In this document: in pieces, positions 45,388-52,964 of the stretch
How the letters are laid out: each line of letters opens with the position of its first letter
How positions within the stretch are numbered: the first letter of the stretch is position 1
Assembly (NCBI RefSeq): GCF_937959485.1
Contig: NZ_CALGPY010000002.1
Location: forward strand, 1-63,973
DNA from: an uncultured Campylobacter sp.
Lineage (GTDB): Bacteria; Campylobacterota; Campylobacteria; Campylobacterales; Campylobacteraceae
Direction: 5' to 3'
DNA: 63,973 nucleotides
Program-made: the position numbers and the translations under genes
Notes under the pieces: model-generated
Databases searched by the model: none
Seen by the model: only the letters and a program-made list of their open reading frames with translations
Told to the model about the DNA's origin: nothing

Positions 45388-46061
45388 TTTTACAAAATTT
45401 TGCTGCAAATCTCGCTATGATGAAATTTTACCACGATAGAATTCCACTCAAAATTTCATCACAAAATTTAGCACGAAGACAGAATTTAGCGGGGATTTGA
45501 ACTTTATCAAAGTAAAATTTTATCGCAATAAAATTCCGCAATTGTAGGCGCAGATCGCACGCCCTAAAGCAATATATGTCTTTTTTACGCGTTAACGCGC
45601 GCTTACAAAAATACACCAATGCCTGAGAAATTTCGATGCAATGTCTCCCCTTTTATTTGATAAAAGCCGCGGCAATTGACATCGCGTCTGTAAAATCCTA
45701 CCGCTAAATTCCATCTTTAAATCTCGCGCGCTCAGCGCATATCAACGCAGAATTTTATCCACGGATTCAGTGCTAAGCTTCAAAACTAAATTTTATCTCA
45801 TATTCTACGGCGAAATTTCAAGACATAGCTTTATCATAATAAAATTTTGCTGAAATAAAACTCTAATTGATGCAAAAATCTAAGCGCGGAATTTAAATCA
45901 AATTTAAAGCTATGGACTCTGCACTCCACAGCTAATTAAATTTCATAGCCAAAATTTTGTCGCGTTTAAATTTAGCCGCGCGCGCCGTATTAAAATCCGC
46001 CCCGCTGTCGCGGCTAAATTCAACTAACTCGCTAAATTTAAACGCTCTCGCCCGCTAAAAT
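45388..46061. other. Long convergent spacer between a membrane-protein gene and tgt
   Basis: About 670 bp with no credible gene. Degenerate copies of a word such as AAATTTTAxCxCxATAxAATTCC occur at 45424 and 45513, among many AAATTT and GAATTTC words. I cannot tell whether this is decayed coding sequence or simple composition. No clear terminator hairpin stands out. Confidence 0.5.
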
Positions 46062-47228
46062 TCAATCTCGTACTCTACTTCGTGCGGCGTAAAATTCACG
46101 CCTAAACTCCGCAAACCGCCCGTGCACGATCGCCTCTCTCATATCTGCGGCAAGACGCAGGTAATAGTGTAGATTGTGAATACTCGCGAGGCGGTAAAAG
46201 CTAAGCTCTCGCGCGCGAAATAGATGATTTAGGTAGCCGCGACTGAAGCGCTTGCACGTGTAGCAGTCGCAGTGCGGATCGATCGGATCGTGATCGCTGA
46301 TAAAGCCCGCGTTTTTGATGCTGATCTTGCCGAAGCTCGTAAAAAGCGTGCCGTTGCGCGCATTTCGCGTAGGCATCACGCAGTCGAACATATCCACGCC
46401 GCGAGCGACGTTTTCGACGAGATCTTCAGGCGTGCCGACCCCCATCAAATATCGCGGGCGCGCGGGATCGACGTAAGGCATCATAGCCTCTACGGTTTCG
46501 TACATCAGCTCGTTTTTCTCGCCCACGCTGAGCCCTCCGATCGCAAGCCCATCAAAGCTCATCTCGCACAGCGCTTCGGCGCAAAATTTACGCGCCTGCG
46601 GGTCAGTGCCGCCTTGGATGATACCGAAGATATTTTGATGCGCGTGCAGGCCGCGAGATTTCATAGCCTCGTGATAATCTATCGCCTCGCGAGCCCATTT
46701 TATCGTGCGCGCGACGCTTAGATCGATCCGCTTTTTAAGCCGCGATCTATCGTCTGCGCTAAGCGCGCCCGGCTCACGCGGCAGCTCCACCAAATCGTCC
46801 AAAATCATCATAATATCGGAATTCAGCTCATACTGCGTATCCAGCACCGAGCGCGGCGTGAAATAATGCGTGCTGCCGTCGATGTGGCTTTTAAATTTTA
46901 TGCCGCCCTCGTCGTTTTTGGTGTTTGCGCGCAGGCTGAAAGCCTGAAAGCCGCCGCTGTCGGTCAAAAAGCTGCGAGGAAATTTCGTAAATCCGTGCAG
47001 CCCGCCGAAGCCCGCCACCACCCGCGAGCCCGGGCGCAGATACATGTGATAGGTGTTAGCAAGGATGATCTGCGCGCCTAAAAGCTGCGCTACGTCCGTC
47101 GCATCGAGCGCCTTGACCGCGCCCACGGTGCCGACCGGCATAAAAACGGGGGTGCGGATCGTGCTATGCGCCGTGCGGATCGTGCAGGCGCGCGCCGCGC
47201 CGTCCTCGGCGTCTATTTGAAAATCCAT
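46062..47228 (-). CDS. tgt: Queuine tRNA-ribosyltransferase
   Basis: Exchanges guanine 34 of GUN anticodon tRNAs for preQ1. The 388 residues show FLTDSGGFQAFSL with the first Asp, GGLSVGEKNELMYE, RPRYLMGVGTPEDLVE, and MFDCVMPTRNARNGTLFTSFG with the nucleophile Asp. The C-terminal zinc site is CDCYTCKR...HLF. Length is typical. Confidence 0.96.
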   Translation of the reverse strand: MDFQIDAEDGAARACTIRTAHSTIRTPVFMPVGTVGAVKALDATDVAQLLGAQIILANTYHMYLRPGSRVVAGFGGLHGFTKFPRSFLTDSGGFQAFSLRANTKNDEGGIKFKSHIDGSTHYFTPRSVLDTQYELNSDIMMILDDLVELPREPGALSADDRSRLKKRIDLSVARTIKWAREAIDYHEAMKSRGLHAHQNIFGIIQGGTDPQARKFCAEALCEMSFDGLAIGGLSVGEKNELMYETVEAMMPYVDPARPRYLMGVGTPEDLVENVARGVDMFDCVMPTRNARNGTLFTSFGKISIKNAGFISDHDPIDPHCDCYTCKRFSRGYLNHLFRARELSFYRLASIHNLHYYLRLAADMREAIVHGRFAEFRREFYAARSRVRD

Positions 47229-47302
47229 CTTGATCCTTTAAATTTAGCTTTTTGGCTTTTTTAGCCTCTTTTCGCGCGCTCGGCGCAAAATTTTAAAAAG
47301 CG

Positions 47303-47308
47303 ATTGTA
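47303..47308 (-). promoter_or_regulatory. Possible -10 box of tgt
   Basis: TACAAT on the minus strand about 75 bases before the tgt ATG, downstream of the terminator-like hairpin of the ATPase operon. Confidence 0.35.
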
Positions 47309-47507
47309 GCGAAATTTAAATTTGCGGCAGGTAAAGACGGGTGAAAAAATTTAAAGAATATTTGAGACGTTTGGGATTAAAATTTCGGTAGCTAGCGACC
47401 GACATAGCCGCTAAATGTAAAATTTACAAGCGGAAATATGAACGCATAATTTAAAAATACAAATATCACTTAAATTTACAAAGTGAGAGATTATTGACTA
47501 TAAATTA

Positions 47508-47540
47508 GTCGCAAACGGCGCAGATTTGACCGCTTGCGAC
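47508..47540 (-). terminator. Terminator-like hairpin after the P-type ATPase operon
   Basis: GTCGCAA-a-CGG pairs with CCG-c-TTGCGAC around an 11-base loop, giving ten pairs with one mismatch. It lies between the last gene of the ATPase operon and tgt. On the minus strand it is followed by TAATTTATAG, on the plus strand by GTTTTATT, so direction is not certain. The rest of the 395-bp spacer 47229-47623 holds only the possible tgt promoter. Confidence 0.5.
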
Positions 47541-47623
47541 GTTTTATTCGGCGGCTGCGTCTAAAGAAATTTAGCGGCTTTAGAGTTTATCTTTGCGCTT
47601 TAAAGCTGCGACACGCTATGCCG

Positions 47624-47968
47624 TTAGGTGCTTTTGCGGGCGCGAGGCTTTCTTTTTAGGGGCGTGCTTTTTGCAGGAGCGCTTTTGCCGTCTGGCAGAT
47701 TTTCCAAGGCTAAATTTACTACGGATCTCTTTCTGCCCCTGCTCTTTGCTTTTCTATTTTGCAAAAACTCGCTGTACGGCGAGCCGTAAAGGCTAGCGTG
47801 CCATATCGCGCATCCTAGCATCACTAGCCCGGAAATTTTATGTAGCTGCGACATGCGCGAGTTCATACTCAGCGCGGTTAGAGCTGTGATGCCCATACTT
47901 ACTCCAAGCGTCACTTTAGCCGCTTTGCGCTGAAAATTTAGATCCAAAATTTTATCTTCAATGCTCAA
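47624..47968 (-). CDS. Small two-helix membrane protein with basic tail, ATPase cluster
   Basis: 114 residues. Two membrane helices (about 18-37 and 43-63). The second is HKISGLVMLGCAIWHASLYG, whose two His could bind haem or metal, as in DUF4405-like proteins. The C-terminal tail (about 72-114) is rich in Lys, Arg and Pro (RKSRGRKRS-type composition, KRKPRARKST at the end). It overlaps the ATPase stop by 11 bases and is the last gene of the cluster. Function unknown; a role with the ATPase is inferred from coupling. Confidence 0.7.
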   Translation of the reverse strand: MSIEDKILDLNFQRKAAKVTLGVSMGITALTALSMNSRMSQLHKISGLVMLGCAIWHASLYGSPYSEFLQNRKAKSRGRKRSVVNLALENLPDGKSAPAKSTPLKRKPRARKST

Positions 47969-50039
47969 ATTTTACCCCTTTAATGGAATTTAGTAGTAGA
48001 CCGATCGTCGTGCCATTATGCAGCAGCGCCGTAGCTACGGGACTTAGCGTGCCGAAGGTCGCCAAAAATAAAATGATCGAATTTATCCCCACGGTGGCGT
48101 TGAAATTTCGATTCACGAGCCGCAGCGTGTCGTTGGCCAGCGCCTTTACCTGCGCGACGCCCTCGATGTCATTTTTCAAAAGCCCGATCTGCGCGGAAGC
48201 CTTGGCGATCTCGGCGCCGTTTAGCATACTGATGCCGATGTCTGCCTTCATCAGGCTCGGCGCGTCGTTTATGCCGTCGCCCACGAAGACCACCTTCCGC
48301 CCCTCGGCTTTCAGCTGTTCTAAGATTTCGGTCTTTTGCGTCGGCAGCAGCTCGCCGTAATAGCGATCTACGCCGAGCTTTTTGGCTACGGCGCGGGCTT
48401 TTGAGCTCACGTCGCCGCTTAGCATGACGATCTGTTTAGCGCCCAGCTCACGGAGCCTAGCGATGACGGCGCGGGCGTTTGCGCGCACTTCATCCCTAAG
48501 TCCGATGAGCCCCAAAAGTCTGCCGTCAAATGCGATGTAAAGCAGCGCAAGCCCCTTTTGCATCGCAAGATCGATGGTCTGCTCATGCGCTGCAAACGAG
48601 ATCATCTCGTCGTCCTCCAGGAAGTGGCGCGAGCCGATGATGAGCTTTTTGCCCTCGATGCTTGTTTTAACGCCGTGAGCGACGACGAATTCCACCTCGT
48701 CGTGGTGTTTGTGGATAAAACCGTGCTTTTTGGCAGCATCCACGATCGCCTCGGCTACGGGATGAAAGTAATGCTCCTCGGCGCTCGCGGTTAAATTTAA
48801 AATATCGTTTTTGCTAAAGCGCTCGTCAAACGATATGATCTCGGCGACCTCCAGGTTGCCGTACGTAAGCGTGCCCGTCTTATCAAATACGAAGGTGTCG
48901 GCACTCGCAAGCGACTCAAGAGCCTTGGCGCCTTTGATCAAAATCCCGTTCTTGCCCGCTTTTGAAATGCTCGACTTAAAAGCAACCGGCGTAGGCAGCT
49001 TAAGCGCGCAAGAGTAATCCGCCTGCAGCACCGAAGCTACGCTCATAAAATTTCGATTTATCAGATAGGACACGCCCGCGAGCCCGAAGGTCACCGGCAC
49101 GAGCTTGTCGGCTAGGTGGGTCGTATGCATACCGATGCTGGAGCGCTCGTTAAGAGATGCCGTGATGTAGTGCTTGATACGCTGCGTGGAGGTGTTTTCA
49201 CCGACGTTTTCCGCCCAGATACGAATCCTACCCTCCTCTACGATCGTTCCGCTTAGCACGCTATCGCCGCGAGATTTTTTCACCGCGACCGATTCGCCCG
49301 TCATGTTGGCTTGATTTACCATCGCTTCGCCACTTACGACGTGTCCGTCCACGGCTATGACATCGCCTGCGCCCACGACCACGATATCGCCTACCTTTAG
49401 CTTAGAAGTTGCGATTTTAATCTCGGTCTTTTTGCCGTTTTGATCTATCTCTACCCACGCCTCGACGATGTCCGGGCGGGCTAGCTCGCGGATAAGATCG
49501 TCGCTTTTATAAACGGTGCTCTCTTCCATATATTCGCCAAGAGCAAGCATTGTGTTGGTGCTATTTGCGGCAAAGATATCGCCGCGCGCGAGAGAAATCC
49601 CAACAGCGGCAGCCTCCAAGCCCTTTGAAGTAAGCCCATGACGAAAGCTTTCTTTAATGCCTTCTTTTAAGATAGGCAAGCACGCTACGATGCTAAATGC
49701 GCGCGCTAAAGGCGAAGTGCGAAAGATTAAATTTCCGCCCAACGCAAGAAGCGCTAAGATAAATTCGTTTTTGCTTGGCAGATTTTTATGGCTAGAGGGG
49801 ATAATTGATTTTAGCTCACTTAAATTTAAAGCTTCAAGTTGCTTTAGAATTCCTGCCTTATTTACGCCTGCGTCAAGCTTAAGGATCAAAGAGCCGATTT
49901 TAGCGTTAAATCTAGCTTCCGTTACGCCTTCAAGCCTCGTAGCTGCTTTTTGTAGTGCGCTCGCATCGATGTCTCTAAAACCGACGATCTTTAGCCGTAG
50001 TCTAGTTTTAGTCTCATGTAAAATTTTAAAATTTTGCAT
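47958..50039 (-). CDS. P1B-type metal ATPase with HMA2-like N-domain and Tyr-Ser-Cys in place of CPC
   Basis: 693 residues. The HMA2-like N-terminal domain (about 5-70) lacks CxxC. The actuator loop has MTGES (246-250). The membrane metal site reads DYSCALKLPTP (341-351), so the usual CPC is Tyr-Ser-Cys344. DKTGT has phosphorylated Asp386, the nucleotide domain has the P1B-specific His-Pro at 426-427, and the hinge is GDGIND (587-592). All catalytic parts are intact, so it should pump. The metal is unknown; the altered site argues against ordinary Cu+ or Zn2+ CPC pumps. I recall related ATPases with an SCAxKL motif in anaerobes. It follows the 164-residue protein by three bases. Confidence 0.92.
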   Translation of the reverse strand: MQNFKILHETKTRLRLKIVGFRDIDASALQKAATRLEGVTEARFNAKIGSLILKLDAGVNKAGILKQLEALNLSELKSIIPSSHKNLPSKNEFILALLALGGNLIFRTSPLARAFSIVACLPILKEGIKESFRHGLTSKGLEAAAVGISLARGDIFAANSTNTMLALGEYMEESTVYKSDDLIRELARPDIVEAWVEIDQNGKKTEIKIATSKLKVGDIVVVGAGDVIAVDGHVVSGEAMVNQANMTGESVAVKKSRGDSVLSGTIVEEGRIRIWAENVGENTSTQRIKHYITASLNERSSIGMHTTHLADKLVPVTFGLAGVSYLINRNFMSVASVLQADYSCALKLPTPVAFKSSISKAGKNGILIKGAKALESLASADTFVFDKTGTLTYGNLEVAEIISFDERFSKNDILNLTASAEEHYFHPVAEAIVDAAKKHGFIHKHHDEVEFVVAHGVKTSIEGKKLIIGSRHFLEDDEMISFAAHEQTIDLAMQKGLALLYIAFDGRLLGLIGLRDEVRANARAVIARLRELGAKQIVMLSGDVSSKARAVAKKLGVDRYYGELLPTQKTEILEQLKAEGRKVVFVGDGINDAPSLMKADIGISMLNGAEIAKASAQIGLLKNDIEGVAQVKALANDTLRLVNRNFNATVGINSIILFLATFGTLSPVATALLHNGTTIGLLLNSIKGVKFEH

Positions 50040-50042
50040 CGA

Positions 50043-50537
50043 CTACTCTTGCATCTCTGCCTTGGCGTCTTCGAAGCGTTCCTTCATCTCTTCGATGCCC
50101 ATCTGAAACATCTCGGTACCCTTTGCGATGAGCTTAAAAAGCTTTTTTTGCGCGTTTTCGTCGGTTAGAAAATAGGTCGCTGCGGCTCCCAGAACGATGC
50201 CTGTGATAAATGAGTTGCTACCAAATAAGCCGTTCGCGTTTTGTCTGCTACCTAAGGAATTAAAAATTCCACCGAAAGCGGAATTTTGCGAGCCCTGGGT
50301 AGAATTTACGTCGCTTGAGCTTTGAGCGGCGGAATCTTTGCTATCCGAGTTATTGCTGGAAGCAGAGCTGTTAAAAGGTGCAGAATTTACCCGCTCATTT
50401 ATCCATTTAGCCCAACCGCCAAGCTTATCATCGCCGGCAAAGCTACCCGTAGAGCCGCTAGCATATTTGTTGTCACCAAAATCGTAATCGTCTAGAATTT
50501 CTTTCAAATCTTTTTTTGTGATATAGGGATTACTCAT
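50043..50537 (-). CDS. YtxH-like membrane protein of the ATPase cluster
   Basis: 164 residues. A Ser/Asn/Gly-rich hydrophilic N-terminal part (about 1-100) leads to one membrane helix (about 107-125, SFITGIVLGAAATYFL) with small residues in a glycine-zipper pattern. A charged amphipathic helix follows (FQMGIEEMKERFEDAKAEM), as in YtxH-like proteins. Its start overlaps the 100-residue gene by eight bases and its stop is three bases from the ATPase start. Probably an ATPase partner. Confidence 0.72.
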   Translation of the reverse strand: MSNPYITKKDLKEILDDYDFGDNKYASGSTGSFAGDDKLGGWAKWINERVNSAPFNSSASSNNSDSKDSAAQSSSDVNSTQGSQNSAFGGIFNSLGSRQNANGLFGSNSFITGIVLGAAATYFLTDENAQKKLFKLIAKGTEMFQMGIEEMKERFEDAKAEMQE

Positions 50538-50832
50538 TGCCTACCTTAAGAATAAAATTTCTACCCGCAATGAGCGCGCCTACGCATACTGCGACGCCTG
50601 CTGCTGCGCGTAGATACTCGCCTTGTACGAGCTTATTTGCGCTGTAAATCGCGCCGCCGCCGATGATACCGCCGCTTAGCGCTATATCTAACGCATCTCG
50701 AATCGCTTTAGATTTGCTCTTGCCTTCTTTGGCTTTAACGAGCTCTACGGCGCAACCGCCGATCGCCCCCGCTATAGCGCCGCTTAAAACGTGATCCAGC
50801 GGCGAACGCTGTGTCGTAAGTGATCTATTCAT
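50530..50832 (-). CDS. Glycine-zipper membrane protein of the ATPase cluster
   Basis: 100 residues with three hydrophobic stretches built from Gly and Ala: about 15-32 (VLSGAIAGAIGGCAVEL), 48-65 (ALSGGIIGGGAIYSANKL) and 72-92 (AAAGVAVCVGALIAG). GxxxG-type spacing suggests tight helix packing or oligomerisation. No catalytic motif. It resembles in style the DUF1490/PacL and DUF5132-type small proteins known next to metal ATPases, though I cannot confirm a family. Confidence 0.72.
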   Translation of the reverse strand: MNRSLTTQRSPLDHVLSGAIAGAIGGCAVELVKAKEGKSKSKAIRDALDIALSGGIIGGGAIYSANKLVQGEYLRAAAGVAVCVGALIAGRNFILKVGNE

Positions 50833-50840
50833 TTAGGCCT

Positions 50841-51320
50841 CTATTTTTCTGATTTATCGTCTGCGGACGTAAATTTAGCCGAAGAATTATCGTCCATTTT
50901 TACGATCTGCGGGATATTAAGCGGAGTAGTAGATGCTGCGGATGTCTCACCTACCGGTGTTGCGCCAGTCTTAGCGCTCGCGGTGGATTTTTTAGTTCTT
51001 TTAAATCCAGGTTTCGGTCCCGGCTTTTTTCTGGTTTTTTTTGCAGTGCTATCGCTACTTGTCGCAGCTTTTTTGCTACTAGACTTTCTTTTACCTTTTA
51101 CCGCCTCAGCGACATCGTCTAAGCCTTCTTTGGCTTCCGCAAAAATTTCTTTTGATTTTTTGCTTAATTTTTCCGCTCCGCCTTTGACGCTATTTTTTAG
51201 CTCCTCGACGCTTTTGCTACTTACGATTTTATTCGCACCTTCTTTGATTTTATCTCGATTGTTATAAGCGTAAACCGCCGCGCAACCAAGCGCAAAACCT
51301 GCTAGAAATGGGATCGGCAT
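50841..51320 (-). CDS. Membrane-anchored protein with lysine-rich tail, first gene of the ATPase operon
   Basis: 159 residues. One N-terminal membrane helix (about 3-19, IPFLAGFALGCAAVYAY) is followed by an amphipathic helical region (21-70, many Lys/Glu) and a strongly basic stretch (about 75-110, KKTRKKPGPKPGFKR). The last part is Ser/Thr/Asp-rich. AGGAG precedes the ATG and a TATAAT lies 20 bases upstream. The basic stretch could bind acidic lipid, nucleic acid or an acidic partner. Family unknown; the layout recalls PacL-type ATPase chaperones. Confidence 0.72.
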   Translation of the reverse strand: MPIPFLAGFALGCAAVYAYNNRDKIKEGANKIVSSKSVEELKNSVKGGAEKLSKKSKEIFAEAKEGLDDVAEAVKGKRKSSSKKAATSSDSTAKKTRKKPGPKPGFKRTKKSTASAKTGATPVGETSAASTTPLNIPQIVKMDDNSSAKFTSADDKSEK

Positions 51321-51339
51321 TTCATTCTCCTCGTGTTAA

Positions 51340-51345
51340 GATTAT
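51340..51345 (-). promoter_or_regulatory. -10 box of the five-gene ATPase operon
   Basis: TATAAT on the minus strand (in TTTATAATCTTAAC), 20 bases before the ATG at 51320. A second TATAAT lies at 51380-51385, so there may be two start sites. Confidence 0.6.
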
Positions 51346-51415
51346 AAAGTCGTTTTATCAACTTTACATAGATTTTGATATTATAGCGACTTTTTTAGAT
51401 TTTTGCAATCCTAAT

Positions 51416-52027
51416 TTAATTTTTCTGCAAAATTCCTTTAATTAAATTGGAAAATGCGCTATTTAAGATATTTTGCAAATCGTATTTTTGAAATATCCGC
51501 TCTAATCCCTGCGGATTTTTTAAAATTTCATTTAATAAGTCAGCGAAATTCAAAGAATTTAAATCAGCCTCGTATTTAGAATTCAGTTCCTTTAAAATCG
51601 GCAAAATTTCATTATACGAAACCGCCTGCGCCTTATACAGCAGCTCTTTAAATTCCGCGTTCTTGCACGAATTAATTAGATCGTCATAAAACATCATAGA
51701 GCTTTTTTCTATCAAAAGTGCCGAAGCCAAAAACTCATTTAGACCTTTTGCAACCAGTCCCTCACTGCTATTTTCAGGAGGCATAGCGCCAAGCCCGCAA
51801 GAATTTGCAAAGTCTAGCATCCGCTCAAGTAATCCAGCTCGTAAAGATAGAATTTCTCCTAACTTTTTATCTTGAAATTTAACTGTGCCCAGCGAATAAA
51901 ACTGTAAAATTTGCGCCTCTTTTTCGAGCAAAAGAGCGATATCTGCAATTTGCGCCTCATTTAAATTCCGAGATTTATTAGAAAATTTGCGCGATTTTTT
52001 AGTACTACGCAATGCTTCTTCGCTCAA
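51416..52027 (-). CDS. Helical, possibly ferritin-like protein of the ATPase cluster
   Basis: 203 residues, almost all helix, no signal peptide. Pairs such as LLEKEAQILQFYSLG (about 33-47) and LLIEKSSMMFYDDLINSCKN (about 104-123) resemble the EKEAxxFY helices of rubrerythrin and ferritin-like bundles. The expected ExxH on the partner helices is not present (SYNEIL instead), so the metal site would be incomplete or different. Its start overlaps the HMA2-like gene by four bases (ATGA). The fold is an inference from helix pattern. Confidence 0.68.
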   Translation of the reverse strand: MSEEALRSTKKSRKFSNKSRNLNEAQIADIALLLEKEAQILQFYSLGTVKFQDKKLGEILSLRAGLLERMLDFANSCGLGAMPPENSSEGLVAKGLNEFLASALLIEKSSMMFYDDLINSCKNAEFKELLYKAQAVSYNEILPILKELNSKYEADLNSLNFADLLNEILKNPQGLERIFQKYDLQNILNSAFSNLIKGILQKN

Positions 52028-52341
52028 GAAATCGCCTCTATATTGGAATTTACAAGCGCTACTAGCTCAGGCGAACTGATGCCGCTTAAAAACTGCTCCC
52101 AAAGGTGCATCGGAAAAATATTTTCGTCGTAATGAATCGTCAGCGAGCCAATTAGGGAGTTAAATTTATACTCTTTTATCCCGCGAATTGCAGCTATTTT
52201 AGCCTTCAGGCTCTCCTCGCTCACACTATCTCGCAACTCCCTAATTTTGGGACTTACGCGGATACGGATACGACCTTTGCTGTGGCTGATTTTGCTAAAA
52301 TACTTATGAAATTCCAAAATATCGTTGTGATTTATTTTCAT
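52024..52341 (-). CDS. Standalone HMA2-like domain protein
   Basis: 105 residues from ATG 52341, preferred because AAGGA lies six bases before it; an in-frame TTG at 52365 would add eight codons. The pattern (SHSKGRIRIRVSP..., then IRGIKEYKFNSLIGSLTIHYD) matches the HMA-like fold in the N-terminus of the cluster's ATPase (ETKTRLRLKIVG..., VTEARFNAKIGSLILKLD). As there, the CxxC metal loop is missing. Probably a docking or regulatory module rather than a copper chaperone. Confidence 0.75.
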   Translation of the reverse strand: MKINHNDILEFHKYFSKISHSKGRIRIRVSPKIRELRDSVSEESLKAKIAAIRGIKEYKFNSLIGSLTIHYDENIFPMHLWEQFLSGISSPELVALVNSNIEAIS

Positions 52342-52365
52342 ATTTTTCCTTAAATTTGCGCCCAA

Positions 52366-52371
52366 ATAATA
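52366..52371 (-). promoter_or_regulatory. -10 box of the HMA2-like/ferritin-like gene pair
   Basis: TATTAT on the minus strand, 24 bases before the ATG at 52341. Confidence 0.4.
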
Positions 52372-52406
52372 TCATAAATCATTTAATTCCTGCTAAATTT
52401 TGCGAA

Positions 52407-52934
52407 TTATTTGCGTTTAGGGCGAAATATTTTTATCTTATTTTCATCCGCTGTTATGTAATTCCCTCCCATTAGATCAATACAATACGGCACGGCAGGA
52501 AATACCGGCAGAAGGCACTCTTTAATCGCTTTTGGATTGCCCGGTAAGTTTATAATCAGAGATTTTTTGCGGATCGCTGCTATCTGGCGAGATAAAATTG
52601 CCGTAGGCACGATCTTTTGGCTTTCTGCGCGCATTAGTTCGCCAAAGCCTGGCATTAATTTCTCACTTACTGCTTCGGTCGCTTCAGGCGTTACATCGCG
52701 TGGAGCAGGACCCGTACCGCCCGTAGTTAGCACCAAATCACAACCTGCTTCGTCGCAAAGATAAATCAGCTTATCTTTGATCAGCTCCAGCTCATCGGGG
52801 ACAATTTCATAAAAATACTCTTTCTCGCAAGTTAGCCAATCATCCATCACGGCAATTATCTCTTTGCCTCCTAAATCCTCGTAAACGCCACCGCTAGCGC
52901 GATCACTGATCGTTAAAACACCTATTTTTACCAT
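52407..52934 (-). CDS. mogA: Molybdopterin adenylyltransferase MogA/MoaB family
   Basis: Activates molybdopterin by adenylation for molybdenum insertion. 175 residues with the MoCF signature TTGGTGPAPRDVTPEA (about 70-85) and the later SLIINLPGNPKAIKE. Start GVLTISDRASGGVYED is typical. It lies 30 bp after the FtsH-like gene, at the end of the aroB-mtaB operon. MogA and MoaB cannot be told apart with certainty here. Confidence 0.9.
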   Translation of the reverse strand: MVKIGVLTISDRASGGVYEDLGGKEIIAVMDDWLTCEKEYFYEIVPDELELIKDKLIYLCDEAGCDLVLTTGGTGPAPRDVTPEATEAVSEKLMPGFGELMRAESQKIVPTAILSRQIAAIRKKSLIINLPGNPKAIKECLLPVFPAVPYCIDLMGGNYITADENKIKIFRPKRK

Positions 52935-52964
52935 TTTCCTCTCCTTATATTGGAATTTTAAAAT

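Noticed and set aside
50841..51320. AT-hook motif in KKPGPKPGFKR
   Set aside because: Lacks the RGRP core; treated only as a basic stretch.
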